A DNA stretch of 64,000 bases, taken from the NCBI GenBank assembly GCA_943368475.1, contig CALRLF020000003.1, forward strand, positions 1-64,000, given 5' to 3'. The translations under genes were made by a program, and so were the position numbers. This DNA is from UBA1930 sp943368475. Its GTDB lineage: Bacteria > Bacteroidota > Bacteroidia > Chitinophagales > Chitinophagaceae. The notes beneath the pieces were generated by a model, which ran no database searches, had not been told where the DNA came from, and worked only from the letters and a program-made list of their open reading frames with translations. Below, one piece after another: positions 37,077 to 46,335 of the stretch (position 1 is the first letter of the stretch; each line of letters begins with the position of its first letter).

Positions 37077-38450
37077 ATGTTATTACCTCAGCAGTTTATT
37101 CAATCCATAGCAAATGTGCAGGGTTTCGATAAAGAAACTTTCGAAGCTGTGCATGCTGTTGAGGAGCAGATTACTTCGATAAGAGTTAATTCAGCAAAAA
37201 TTAAGGATACTAAATTGCCAATTGCTGATGCTGCAATTAACAATTTAAAGCCAGTATCTTGGTGTGCCAATGGACATTATTTGGCTCAACGTCCATCGTT
37301 TACACTCGATCCTGCTTTTCATGCAGGTGCTTACTATGTACAAGAAGCAAGTAGTATGTTTTTGTGGCAAGCCATGCAACAAATTTTTGCAAACAATACA
37401 GCCCAAAAAGTATTAGATGTTTGTGCAGCACCTGGGGGCAAAAGCAGCTTGCTATCCAGCTTTTTTACCAATGGATTGGTGCTAAGCAATGAAGTCATAA
37501 AATCAAGAGCAGCAGTTTTGGTTGAAAATATGACCAAATGGGGAATGAATAATACCATTGTTACCAATAACGATCCCAAAGATTTTGCAGCATTGGGAGC
37601 TTATTTCGATGCAATTGTTATAGATGCTCCCTGTAGCGGAAGTGGTATGTTTAGAAAAGATGCTGCAGCAGCTAATGAATGGAGTTTAAACAATGTGGCT
37701 TTATGCAGCCAGCGACAGCAAAGAATTGTTGCTGATGTTTATGAATGTTTAAAGGAAGATGGAGTACTTATTTATTCAACTTGTTCTTACTCAAAAGAAG
37801 AAGATGAAGATATTGCCGATTGGATAATTAATACTTTGGGAGCAACTTCTATACAATTAGAAATTCAGCAAGAATGGAATATTATAGAAACCCAAAGTGA
37901 TGAGCACAAAGCTTTTGGTTATCGTTTTTATCCCAATAAATTACAAGGCGAAGGTTTCTTTATTGCAGCCTTTAGGAAAAATGTGGTAGGCAATGAAATT
38001 AAATTGAAGCAACATAATATTGCTACTCCTACAAAACAAGAAATTCAGGTTTTACAATCCTTTGTAAATGTACCTGAACAGTACACTTTTTTTAAGCATA
38101 ATACTGAAATAAGGGCTATTTCGACCGAATGGATAAACGAATTAAAGACACTTGCCAGCTATTTATACATTAAAAAAGCAGGTATTTGCATTGGTGAAGT
38201 AAAAGGGAAAGATTTTGTGCCTCACCACGAATTGGCTGTTAGTACCTTCAATTTAAGTAATATTGCAACCGTTCCTTTAAATAAAGAGCAGGCTTTACAG
38301 TATTTGAGAAGAAAAGAAATGACGATTGAACTTGCAATTAGAGGATGGGCGTTGGCAACTTATGAAGGTTTGGGTTTAGGGTGGATGAAAGTATTGCCCA
38401 ACAGAATGAATAATTATTATCCGCAGGAGTGGAGAATATTAAAAAATTAA
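37077..38450 (+). CDS. RsmF-like rRNA (cytosine-C5) methyltransferase
   Basis: A 457-residue NOL1/NOP2/Sun-family enzyme. SAM-binding block VLDVCAAPGGKSSLLSSFF at about 112-130; catalytic motif IV DAPCSGSGMFR at about 184-194 and motif VI YSTCSYSKEEDE at about 234-245, holding the two conserved cysteines. A C-terminal domain of about 100 residues, as in RsmF (16S m5C1407 in E. coli), suggests this subfamily; the exact target is not shown. Confidence 0.9.
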   Translation: MLLPQQFIQSIANVQGFDKETFEAVHAVEEQITSIRVNSAKIKDTKLPIADAAINNLKPVSWCANGHYLAQRPSFTLDPAFHAGAYYVQEASSMFLWQAMQQIFANNTAQKVLDVCAAPGGKSSLLSSFFTNGLVLSNEVIKSRAAVLVENMTKWGMNNTIVTNNDPKDFAALGAYFDAIVIDAPCSGSGMFRKDAAAANEWSLNNVALCSQRQQRIVADVYECLKEDGVLIYSTCSYSKEEDEDIADWIINTLGATSIQLEIQQEWNIIETQSDEHKAFGYRFYPNKLQGEGFFIAAFRKNVVGNEIKLKQHNIATPTKQEIQVLQSFVNVPEQYTFFKHNTEIRAISTEWINELKTLASYLYIKKAGICIGEVKGKDFVPHHELAVSTFNLSNIATVPLNKEQALQYLRRKEMTIELAIRGWALATYEGLGLGWMKVLPNRMNNYYPQEWRILKN

Positions 38451-38474
38451 ATTACGGCTTTGTAACCAATTTTT

Positions 38475-39392
38475 ATGAAGAGAACAGCATTGCTTATTGC
38501 CTTTGTTGCTTTATTTTTTTGTGCATTTGCACAAAAAAAAGTAATTGTACAAGGTAACTACCCCAATTTATTTATTCAGCACAAAATTGTTTCTGGAGAA
38601 ACCCTCTCTAGCATTGCAAAAATATACAACCTATCAACAGCTCAAATTGCCAAACAAAATGGCGGACTAGATGAAAATGCAATATTGGCAATTGATAAAG
38701 TGATGAAAATTCCTGTTGACCCTAAAAATTTTACACAAGATGGGCAAAGTGCTGATAACGAAATATTGATTCCTTTACATCATGTTGTACAAAAAGGTGA
38801 AAATTTATATCGCATTAGTTTATTGTATGGAAAAGTTAGGGCTGATTTTTTAAGAGAATGGAACGATTTGAACAGTGATGTGATACAACAAGGACAAAAA
38901 TTGGTAATCGGACATTTAAAAGTTGATAAAAAGAAATCAGCTGAAGTAGTAGAAAGAACAACAACAGAAACAGATGATTCTGGATATGGGATCACAGTAG
39001 AAGAAAAGAAAAAAGACAATCCCAAACCTGTTGAAACTAAAACTGAACCAGCACCTGTTGCAGTAACCAATGGTGCAGATGATGAAGGTTTTTTTGTAAA
39101 TCAATTTCCTACAAAAGGAAAAGACATTATTAGAACTGGTGAATGTGCAACATTTAAAACAACCAGTGGCTGGACAGATAGAAAATACTACATCTTAATA
39201 AATGGCATTACGCCAGGTACCATAGTTCGGATAACTGCTGCCAATAATAAAAGTATATGTGCTAAAGTATTGGGATCTATTCCTGAAATGAAAGAAAATA
39301 ATAATCTGCTTTTAAGAATGAGTAATGCAGCTGCATCGGTTTTAGGAATTACTGAAACTAAGTTTACGGTTAAGGTTACTTATTATAATTAG
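38475..39392 (+). CDS. LysM-domain secreted protein
   Basis: A 305-residue protein with signal peptide (MKRTALLIAFVALFFCAFA, about 19 residues) and two LysM domains: about 33-80 (HKIVSGETLSSIAKIYNLS) and about 99-145 (HHVVQKGENLYRISLLYGK). A Lys/Thr/Glu/Pro-rich linker follows, then a C-terminal beta-rich domain (about 205-305, RTGECATFKTTSGWTDRKYYILINGI). LysM domains bind peptidoglycan; probably a cell-wall-associated protein. No catalytic domain seen. It lies 24 bases after the methyltransferase gene. Confidence 0.82.
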   Translation: MKRTALLIAFVALFFCAFAQKKVIVQGNYPNLFIQHKIVSGETLSSIAKIYNLSTAQIAKQNGGLDENAILAIDKVMKIPVDPKNFTQDGQSADNEILIPLHHVVQKGENLYRISLLYGKVRADFLREWNDLNSDVIQQGQKLVIGHLKVDKKKSAEVVERTTTETDDSGYGITVEEKKKDNPKPVETKTEPAPVAVTNGADDEGFFVNQFPTKGKDIIRTGECATFKTTSGWTDRKYYILINGITPGTIVRITAANNKSICAKVLGSIPEMKENNNLLLRMSNAAASVLGITETKFTVKVTYYN

Positions 39393-39475
39393 ATGAATTG
39401 TTGATAATTGTTATAAACCTTGAATAGTGCGACGCCAGTAATGTTGATAGAATTGCTGAAGCTTGGCTCAAAAAA

Positions 39476-40387
39476 TTATTTCTTTAACCACTTTATTGGT
39501 TTTGGCAACAAATTATAATGCCAGTGAAAATAAGGTTGATTGACAGCTCCAAATTTTTCATAAAATTTTTGTACCCCGGGTAAGTCACTCCCTTCAAAAT
39601 CAAATAACATAGGCTGCTCAGCCAATTCTTGTAAAATATTATTGTATAAAAAATAGTTGGCTTCGCATTTACGACCTGCTTCAGGTGTAACATTAATAAT
39701 GTTGTAATAACGTTTATTATCCTTAATCAATAAAGCAATGCTCACTAATTCTTTATCCTGAGTTTCAGCTTTTCGAATAAGTATTTGATTATTGGCTTGC
39801 AGTTGTAGTAAAAGATTTTGCAAACTGGTATAATCAGCATTGGTTACATGCTGCATATTGTTTTTGTTGTACTGCTGATAAAGCAGTACAGCTTCTTTAA
39901 CATCGTCTCCAATAACGTATTTGAGCGTAAATTTTTCTGCTTTAGCTAAACTATAATCTATTGTTTTTTTATATTGATTTTTTATTACTGAATATGGCTG
40001 CTGAAGCTGAATAACAAAATTATTTTGGGCAAAACATTGCTTTTGAGTAGCCACAATTTGGTTACTAAAATTTAAATACGGAGAGCCATATTTTACAAAT
40101 TGTTGAATTGCTTTGATGATATGCTCATCGACCAAATTTAGGTTGCCAATAAATCCCAACTGCTGTGTAAATGCAGGCATATACAAATATTGAACGCCTA
40201 ATTTTTTTTTAACTGGAATAGGAAAAATGGTTTCATAGTTATTAATGATTAAACCATACCAATCATTGGCCATTGCATTTAAGTAATAACTATGAGCATA
40301 AATTAAACCATTGGAATTATTTGCAACACAAGCATCCCATTTTGCAGTATCAATTTTGTTAGCTGGTATAATGCTGTAATCAGCCAT
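39476..40387 (-). CDS. FemAB/BioF2-like acetyltransferase-fold protein
   Basis: A 303-residue protein like those common in Bacteroidota with a double GNAT (FemAB-type) fold. Seen: IIPANKIDTAKWDACVANNSNG, LIYAHSYYLNAMANDWYGLI, YLYMPAFTQQLGFIG, NVTPEAGRKCEANYFLYNNIL and FDFEGSDLPGVQKFYEKFGA. FemAB relatives transfer amino acids or acyl groups to cell-wall precursors; the true substrate is unknown. It is one base from the end of the M1 peptidase gene, on the same strand, so the two are likely co-expressed. Confidence 0.68.
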   Translation of the reverse strand: MADYSIIPANKIDTAKWDACVANNSNGLIYAHSYYLNAMANDWYGLIINNYETIFPIPVKKKLGVQYLYMPAFTQQLGFIGNLNLVDEHIIKAIQQFVKYGSPYLNFSNQIVATQKQCFAQNNFVIQLQQPYSVIKNQYKKTIDYSLAKAEKFTLKYVIGDDVKEAVLLYQQYNKNNMQHVTNADYTSLQNLLLQLQANNQILIRKAETQDKELVSIALLIKDNKRYYNIINVTPEAGRKCEANYFLYNNILQELAEQPMLFDFEGSDLPGVQKFYEKFGAVNQPYFHWHYNLLPKPIKWLKK

Positions 40388-40388
40388 G

Positions 40389-43271
40389 CTATAGTGGTAT
40401 TTCTTTAATCAGCTTATTAATTTGCAGTTTTTGAATATCGATTGAGAAGGATATTGTTTTCCAAAATCGTTTTTCACCCAAAGTGCTTTTAAAGTAATTG
40501 CTGTACACTTTACTATATAAAATAGGCACATAAATATTTACTAAACCATTTGCAATTGGCAATTGCAAACCTGCATCGTACAGGAATCTTCCTGTTGCAG
40601 GATTGTCTTTCCAAGCATCAGCATAAGTGCCAATATCTGCAAAGAATTTCAAAGGAATTTTTATTGGTAACACATTCAAAATATTAATTCCATCCGGAAT
40701 ATTACCAGTTAAATTTAAAGCCAATAACCAATCATCGGTTTTGCCAATTTTATCACTCAATAAATCAGTTCTTACTTTAAAGAAACCATCACGTTGCATA
40801 ATTTGCTGACTTCTATAACCTTCAAATTCATTTCTTCCAATAAAATAGCCACTGTAGGTATAATCTTCATAACCTTTTGCACCACTCATGTTTAAATGAT
40901 AACGATCAGTTTCGTATTGCTTAATAAAGGTTTTAACGGTTGTATAAAAGAATTTTCCTGCAAAAAGTCTTGCGTCAATACCACCTTTTCTGTTAGCATA
41001 ATTCAGGTAATAATTTGCTGTAAATCCTGCACGAACAAAGTCTTTTCCTTGGTCAATGGTCAAGTTTAATTCGTAAGGATATAAAACCCTGCTATCGCTG
41101 GTTGTTATTTTTATTTGATTGATGTTGGATGTAACAGTTGTTTTTTCAACTAAATCTACTGTGCCGCCTGGGGCTGGAATTGTTTTGAACGATAAACCAT
41201 CTTCTTGTAAGAAAAAGCTTCTTGCCTGAAATATCCATCGTTGTTTGCTTCTTAAATCCTTATTGAACAATGTGTATTTTATGGAAGGTGTAAAACGGAC
41301 TACATTCTGATAAATTTTAGCAGCATTGTCGGGTTTAAAATCATCAATAGTGTATTTAAAAATACTAGTGGTAATTTCTAACCACGAACGTTTAGAAAAC
41401 GTATTGTGACTCAAACCTCCACTATAGTTAAATTGTTTGCTGCCTGTAGCATATTGCGGTGCAAGAAAAAAGTTGAATCGGTTTACGGGTAGCTGATAAT
41501 TATTGATGAATAACCCAACAGTTAATTTATCATAAGAGTTGCCACCAACCATTGGAGCAATATTGATGTAATTGTATTTATTTGTATTGTTTAACGAAAA
41601 CAAGCCAATCAGTTTAGTTTTCTTTTTAACAGCAACTGTATCTAATGAATTATTTGAATGCAATTGCTGAAAACGTTGATCAATATTTTTATTGCTGGCT
41701 TTTTCAATGGCCAATTTAAAATCTGCGGGGTAAGGGTGTTTAAATTTCCATTGCTGATAATATTGCTGCATACAGCTATCGAAAGTAGCTGTACCTAAAT
41801 CTTTTTCGAGTAATGCCATCCATTTACTGGCTTTCGAATATACACTCAAAAAATAATTGATAGAAGTATAGGCTTCAGCACTTGTATCAATGGGCTGTGC
41901 TTTCTTTAAACCAATAAAAGAATTAATGAGTAAAGATTCAATATCATTAGGTATGCGATTATCAATCCATTTTATTCCTGACGTAAGGCTGCTTTTGTAT
42001 TTTTCAGCTTCATATCTTTTTTGGTAAAAAGTATTCATGCCTTCATCCATCCAAGCATGTTGTCTTTCATTGCTTGCCAATATCCCATAAAACCAATTAT
42101 GACCAACTTCATGTACAATGGTTGCATCCAATTCTTCTCCACCAGCCTGTGTTGTAATTAAAGTAATGGTTGGGTATTCCATGCCTCCACTTACTTCGTT
42201 GTTATCACCTGCCACTACAGAAACTGTATTGTAGGCATATTCGCCAATCCACTTGCTGTATTTTGCAATCCCATTTTTAGTATAATCAATACTCTTATTC
42301 CAGTTATTTACTTGTTGTGGATGATAAAATGAAAATACATCTACTGTTTTTGTGGCCAGTTTTACAGTATCGTATTGCACAATAAAATCTTTACTGGCAA
42401 ACCATGCAAAATCGTGACAGTTTTCTTGTTTGTAAGTATAGCTAACTAAATTATATGTTGGCTTTTTAATTACAGGTTTGGCAACAACAGTTTTCTTTAC
42501 AGCATAGGCTTTTGTAGCAATTACTTTCTTTTTATTGGCTTCTTCAAAAGCTTTGTAATTGTCTTGCTGCTTCGGTTCTAGCTTGCCAAGTTGTTTTAAT
42601 TTTAATAATGCTTCTGCATTTTGCAGCTGCCCAGTTGCTGCAACAATATAATTTTCAGGTACAGTAATTTGCACTTCATAATTACCAAATTCACTATAAA
42701 ATTCTCCTTGATCTAAATAAGGCATTTCATGCCAACCCTTACTGTCGTACACTGCAGGTTTGGGATACCATTGTGTAACCTGAAAACCATTTTTTGTAAA
42801 TCCTCCTCTCGAAAAGTTATAGGGTAACTTTACAAAAAAAGGAGTAGCAATAATTGCTGATTGTTTGGGTGCAATAGGCTTTGGTAAAACCAATTTAATA
42901 ATATCAATATGCTGTGGATGTTCTTCAATATTTGCAGATAAACCATCAACCTTAAAATCTAATTGATTGATATAGCCTTTGTCATCTTCATTACTAAAAT
43001 AAAACTTGCTACTTCCATTTTGTACAGTCTGTTCGGCAAAAGCGGTCTTATCATTTTTATAAGCGTTGGGCCATACATGAAACCAAATGAATTTGAGTGT
43101 ATCAGGAGAATTGTTGTAATACGTAATTGTTTCAAATCCATCCAAAGTTTTAGCAGTATCATTTAAAGTTACCTGAATATTGTAACTCACCTTTTGCTGC
43201 CAGTAAGCTGATTGACTGATTGCAAATTGTAGATTGCACATTAAAATAAATACACTCAACAAATATTTCAC
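40389..43271 (-). CDS. M1-family metallopeptidase with large C-terminal region
   Basis: A 960-residue secreted protein. Signal peptide at about 1-20 (MKYLLSVFILMCNLQFAIS) from a GTG start at 43271. The zinc motif HEVGHNW at about 386-392 is followed by a Glu about 19 residues on (WMDEGMN), the HEXXH-x18-E pattern of gluzincin aminopeptidases; the substrate GxMEN-like motif is GGMEYP. Typical M1 enzymes are 500-850 residues. Here residues about 575-960 form an extra beta-rich region with many aromatic strand ends that looks like an outer-membrane barrel or surface domain. Likely acts outside the cytoplasm in peptide digestion. Confidence 0.82.
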   Translation of the reverse strand: MKYLLSVFILMCNLQFAISQSAYWQQKVSYNIQVTLNDTAKTLDGFETITYYNNSPDTLKFIWFHVWPNAYKNDKTAFAEQTVQNGSSKFYFSNEDDKGYINQLDFKVDGLSANIEEHPQHIDIIKLVLPKPIAPKQSAIIATPFFVKLPYNFSRGGFTKNGFQVTQWYPKPAVYDSKGWHEMPYLDQGEFYSEFGNYEVQITVPENYIVAATGQLQNAEALLKLKQLGKLEPKQQDNYKAFEEANKKKVIATKAYAVKKTVVAKPVIKKPTYNLVSYTYKQENCHDFAWFASKDFIVQYDTVKLATKTVDVFSFYHPQQVNNWNKSIDYTKNGIAKYSKWIGEYAYNTVSVVAGDNNEVSGGMEYPTITLITTQAGGEELDATIVHEVGHNWFYGILASNERQHAWMDEGMNTFYQKRYEAEKYKSSLTSGIKWIDNRIPNDIESLLINSFIGLKKAQPIDTSAEAYTSINYFLSVYSKASKWMALLEKDLGTATFDSCMQQYYQQWKFKHPYPADFKLAIEKASNKNIDQRFQQLHSNNSLDTVAVKKKTKLIGLFSLNNTNKYNYINIAPMVGGNSYDKLTVGLFINNYQLPVNRFNFFLAPQYATGSKQFNYSGGLSHNTFSKRSWLEITTSIFKYTIDDFKPDNAAKIYQNVVRFTPSIKYTLFNKDLRSKQRWIFQARSFFLQEDGLSFKTIPAPGGTVDLVEKTTVTSNINQIKITTSDSRVLYPYELNLTIDQGKDFVRAGFTANYYLNYANRKGGIDARLFAGKFFYTTVKTFIKQYETDRYHLNMSGAKGYEDYTYSGYFIGRNEFEGYRSQQIMQRDGFFKVRTDLLSDKIGKTDDWLLALNLTGNIPDGINILNVLPIKIPLKFFADIGTYADAWKDNPATGRFLYDAGLQLPIANGLVNIYVPILYSKVYSNYFKSTLGEKRFWKTISFSIDIQKLQINKLIKEIPL

Positions 43272-43381
43272 AAATCAAATTTTTTGAATTGAAGATAATT
43301 ATTTACCACAGAGCAAAGACGAAATTAATTTGTTCTAAACCTTCGGTACTTTGTATTTTTTTACACTTCGTGTGAAACCAA

Positions 43382-44359
43382 TTAAGAACCCAAAATTGTT
43401 GTACTACTTATCTTCTCTAAAATTTGATGAGCCACTTCCATTGCCAAATAACCATCAATCTCACTTACCACCGTTGGTTTATTGTTTATAATGCTGTCCA
43501 CAAAAGCTTCCAACTCTAATTTAATGGCATTAGCAGGTGGAATAATTGGGTTGGCAACAGCAATGGTTTTCTTTCCCTTTGGTGTGTCCAAATCAAAAGA
43601 AAAAACATTTGTATCACTGTCTTCCTTCAGTTTTATAATTTCAGTTTTCTTCTCTAAAAAGTCAATGCCTATATAACTGTCTTTTTGAAACAAACGCATC
43701 TTACGCATTTTTTTCATGCTAATTCTGCTGCTGGTAAGATTGGCTACACAACCATTGTTAAATTCAATTCTAACGTTGGCAATATCAGGCGTATCCGTCA
43801 TAACGGCAACACCATTGGCACTAATATTTTTTACATCGCTTTTTACAAGGCTTAAAATAATGTCCAAATCATGAATCATTAAATCCAGTATCACACTTAC
43901 TTCTGTACCACGAGGGTTAAACTGTGCCAAACGATGCACTTCAATAAACATTGGGTTCAGGTTCAAGTCTTTTAACGCCAAATAGGCTGGGTTAAAACGT
44001 TCAACATGACCCACCTGCACTTTCACATTGGCTTCACGTACCATGTCTACCAAATCTTTAGCTTCAGGAATCGTATTACACAAAGGCTTCTCCACAAACA
44101 CATGCTTGCCTTTACGTACAGCTTTCATGCAAATTTCAAAATGCCAATCTGTAGGAACTACCACATCAATCACATCACAGGCATCCATCAATTTATCTTC
44201 ATCCATAAAGCGTTTAATGCCATATTCGGCAACAACCGCTTTCGCATTATCGTTATTGGGGTCAAAAAAGCCCACAATTTTTACACCTTCAATTTCTTTC
44301 CAGTTGTTCAAATGAAATTTTCCTAAATGGCCAACACCAAAAACACCAACTTTTAACAT
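43382..44359 (-). CDS. Gfo/Idh/MocA-family oxidoreductase
   Basis: A 325-residue NAD(P)-dependent oxidoreductase. Rossmann motif KVGVFGVGHLGKFHLNNW from residue 3; VDVVVPTDWHFEICMKAVRKGKHVFVEKPLCNT holds the family EKP motif with the catalytic Lys. The C-terminal alpha/beta domain follows. The start at ATG 44359 is chosen because it places the Rossmann motif at the N-terminus; the frame extends to 44473 but that part runs through repeat family A. Substrate (a sugar or inositol derivative) unknown. Confidence 0.87.
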   Translation of the reverse strand: MLKVGVFGVGHLGKFHLNNWKEIEGVKIVGFFDPNNDNAKAVVAEYGIKRFMDEDKLMDACDVIDVVVPTDWHFEICMKAVRKGKHVFVEKPLCNTIPEAKDLVDMVREANVKVQVGHVERFNPAYLALKDLNLNPMFIEVHRLAQFNPRGTEVSVILDLMIHDLDIILSLVKSDVKNISANGVAVMTDTPDIANVRIEFNNGCVANLTSSRISMKKMRKMRLFQKDSYIGIDFLEKKTEIIKLKEDSDTNVFSFDLDTPKGKKTIAVANPIIPPANAIKLELEAFVDSIINNKPTVVSEIDGYLAMEVAHQILEKISSTTILGS

Positions 44360-44432
44360 ACAAAACGTTTTATGATTGAGGTTGCAGAAGAATTTTTGGT
44401 AACAAACTGTAGTACTTTTCTCAACACCAGTG

Positions 44433-44493
44433 GCGTTGTTGAAAATCCTGCTTTCTAGCAGGGCACCCTTCAACAGCAGAAATTCTAATCAGC
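44433..44493 (+). repeat. Dispersed intergenic repeat, family A, copy 4
   Basis: GCGTTGTTGAAAATCCTGC, CTAGCAGGGCACCCTTCAAC, ending AATCAGC. Lies upstream of the Gfo/Idh gene and downstream of the AAA/TOPRIM pair. Confidence 0.82.
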
Positions 44494-44594
44494 AACCATA
44501 TTATTAATGGCTGTAAAGATAACTATACAACTTACCCAATAGTTAGCAGTTGTTAGTATGTGGAAATGTTGATTGGTTATGAGGTGAATTCTTA

Positions 44595-45053
44595 TTAGTC
44601 TTCTATCCAGCTTTTTAGTTGAATAATACCAACATTATTTACTTGCAGCAGATGTTCAATCAACAACTCAAATTTATTCAGCCTTTGATTTATGATATTG
44701 TGTAGTTCATTTGGTTTATCTGGGAGTCCGAAATGGCTTAAATTAATTTTAGCACTAACACATAATTTTATTATCCAATCTTCAAGCTTGCCTCCAAGTA
44801 CAATTATTTTGTTATTAGATTTATCTTTATAGAGTTTCATTCCGTGTAACTCTGTTTTTAAAACTAATTCTTTCTCGTAGGACGTTTTTGGACTACCTGG
44901 ATCTTCGTCAACCATTGCAACTTGGTTCGAAATTGATTTGAGTTTATGAAAAACTCTTGACTTCCCTGTATGATGAGTAATTTGCTTTCTTGAAACCCCG
45001 AGTTTTTTCATTAAAGTTTCATCAGGTAGACATTCTACATGCACTTGTTTCAT
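44595..45053 (-). CDS. Small TOPRIM-like protein, partner of the AAA ATPase
   Basis: A 152-residue protein. The start MKQVHVECLPDETLMKKLG has a strand ending in Glu-7, and VAMVDEDPGSP puts an Asp-x-Asp (about 49-51) some 40 residues later. This is the minimal pattern of a TOPRIM nuclease domain as in OLD, DUF4435 and related effectors. Its ATG overlaps the TAA of the AAA gene by one base (TAATG), indicating coupled translation. The domain call rests on the spacing of these acids, so it is tentative. It contains no other motif I recognise. Confidence 0.55.
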   Translation of the reverse strand: MKQVHVECLPDETLMKKLGVSRKQITHHTGKSRVFHKLKSISNQVAMVDEDPGSPKTSYEKELVLKTELHGMKLYKDKSNNKIIVLGGKLEDWIIKLCVSAKINLSHFGLPDKPNELHNIINQRLNKFELLIEHLLQVNNVGIIQLKSWIED

Positions 45054-46045
45054 TAATCAATAATCTGGTTAAAATTAAAAAATACATCGGAGTTGAAGTC
45101 TAAAATCTGGGATACTTGGTACTCGTTTAAAACTGAAACATGGGTTTCATAATCTTTCATTTGAGTAATGCAAACATTTAAGTCTTCCATTTTTGTCTTT
45201 TCAATTAAGCTTAAAAGCAAATATGGGTTATGTGTTGTTATGAAAAATTGATTTGTTTCATCCAATGCTATTCTCTCTGCTAAATATTTTGTATAGAAAG
45301 GAAATGTATTACTTTCTGGTTCATCTAAAAGGATAACTGACTCCTGATTTGTCATAATTACCATTGAGTAAAATACTATTCTTTGTAATGTTTCAGAAAT
45401 AGAGAAATAAGGATAACTATAAATTTCACCATTAACAAGCTTACTAATTGCAATATCATTTTCTGTTGGCTTTAAAGTTAGATTCAATCCTTTAGATAAA
45501 AAAAACTCTGAAACCCATTTTTTATATTCAATATTGGATAGTAATAATCCAGGTAGATTTTCGCCAAATGGTACACTTAAATGAGGCATATAACCAGGTT
45601 GAAACTTAAGAAGTCTTTTGAATTCATAAAAGTGAACATTAGTAGTACCATTATTTCCATGATTTAATATTTTTCCATCATGCGATATTTTGATTGGGTT
45701 GTTTAAATCATTAATGTCATTACTATCTAAAACAAAATGAAATTCATTTTCGGGAATCCTATTGTCACGAATAGCATAAGAAAGCAAGGTTCTTTTATCG
45801 TCTGTAATTAATTCGATGGGCGTGTTTATATTAAAATCATAGAAAAGATCTCCAACAGTTTTATAGCGAAAAATTTGATTACTCAAGTGGTCATATTCAA
45901 CTGAATTTTGACTTTGTAAGGATAAGGCTTCAATGATATTACTTTTACCACTATTGGGTTCTCCAATAAAAATATTTAGTTTCTTACTCTGGATTTGTAA
46001 GTGTTTTATGGATTTGAAGTTTTTTATTTCGAGACTCTTATTCAT
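45053..46045 (-). CDS. AAA15/OLD-like ATPase
   Basis: A 330-residue ABC/SMC-type ATPase with a short insert, as in OLD-like defence ATPases. Walker A is FIGEPNSGKSNIIEAL at about residues 22-37, Walker B is ESVILLDEPESNTFP at about 237-251, and a D-loop/switch His follows in FFITTHNPYLLLSL. The signature-like SETLQRIVFYSMVI lies before Walker B. The ATG at 46045 is preferred to a GTG eight codons upstream. The gene is divergent from the thr operon. Together with the TOPRIM-like gene it forms a two-gene unit resembling a split OLD or PARIS-like system. Confidence 0.8.
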   Translation of the reverse strand: MNKSLEIKNFKSIKHLQIQSKKLNIFIGEPNSGKSNIIEALSLQSQNSVEYDHLSNQIFRYKTVGDLFYDFNINTPIELITDDKRTLLSYAIRDNRIPENEFHFVLDSNDINDLNNPIKISHDGKILNHGNNGTTNVHFYEFKRLLKFQPGYMPHLSVPFGENLPGLLLSNIEYKKWVSEFFLSKGLNLTLKPTENDIAISKLVNGEIYSYPYFSISETLQRIVFYSMVIMTNQESVILLDEPESNTFPFYTKYLAERIALDETNQFFITTHNPYLLLSLIEKTKMEDLNVCITQMKDYETHVSVLNEYQVSQILDFNSDVFFNFNQIID

Positions 46046-46152
46046 TAAGTAAAGATAGTGAGAGTGCACAATATTAATTCTGGCTTCCCAAATTAACTAG
46101 CGTTAGTTTAAATTATTTGGTCATAAAAAATATGCAGGCTACTTTTAGCCCA

Positions 46153-46242
46153 ATGAATTTGTTTTCAATCATAGTAGTTCATCTTCTCAACAGTGGAATG
46201 CCTGCCACTACTACTATTATTACAACTACAACAACCCGTTAA
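46153..46242 (+). CDS. Threonine/isoleucine-rich leader peptide of the thr operon
   Basis: A 29-codon frame opening with MNLFSIIVV and ending MPATTTIITTTTTR, then TAA. Eight of the last eleven residues are Thr and two are Ile. It lies 94 bases before thrA. In enterobacterial thr operons a Thr/Ile-rich leader peptide controls attenuation by ribosome stalling when charged tRNA-Thr or tRNA-Ile is scarce. The frame could also start at the internal ATG (codon 16). Composition and position make this a strong leader-peptide candidate. Confidence 0.8.
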   Translation: MNLFSIIVVHLLNSGMPATTTIITTTTTR

Positions 46243-46315
46243 GGGTTGCATATCATTATATTAAATCTTGGGCGTAAGCTGTAATTATCGGGGAATGATT
46301 CTTTTAAATTTTTTT
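46232..46315 (+). promoter_or_regulatory. Candidate transcription attenuator upstream of thrA
   Basis: A hairpin CAACCC/GGGTTG (46232-46248) overlaps the last Thr codons and stop of the leader peptide. Further on, AATTAT...ATGATT can pair and is followed by a T-rich run (CTTTTAAATTTTTTT), a weak terminator candidate. ATCATT at about 46251 could pair instead with AATGAT of that stem, giving an alternative fold. Stem strengths are modest, so the exact terminator/antiterminator is uncertain. Confidence 0.5.
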
Positions 46316-46335
46316 ATTCAAACAAACATATTTCA

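Noticed and set aside
44360..44473. Longer start for the Gfo/Idh oxidoreductase
   Set aside because: The extension is translated from dispersed repeat family A; the ATG at 44359 places the Rossmann motif at the N-terminus.
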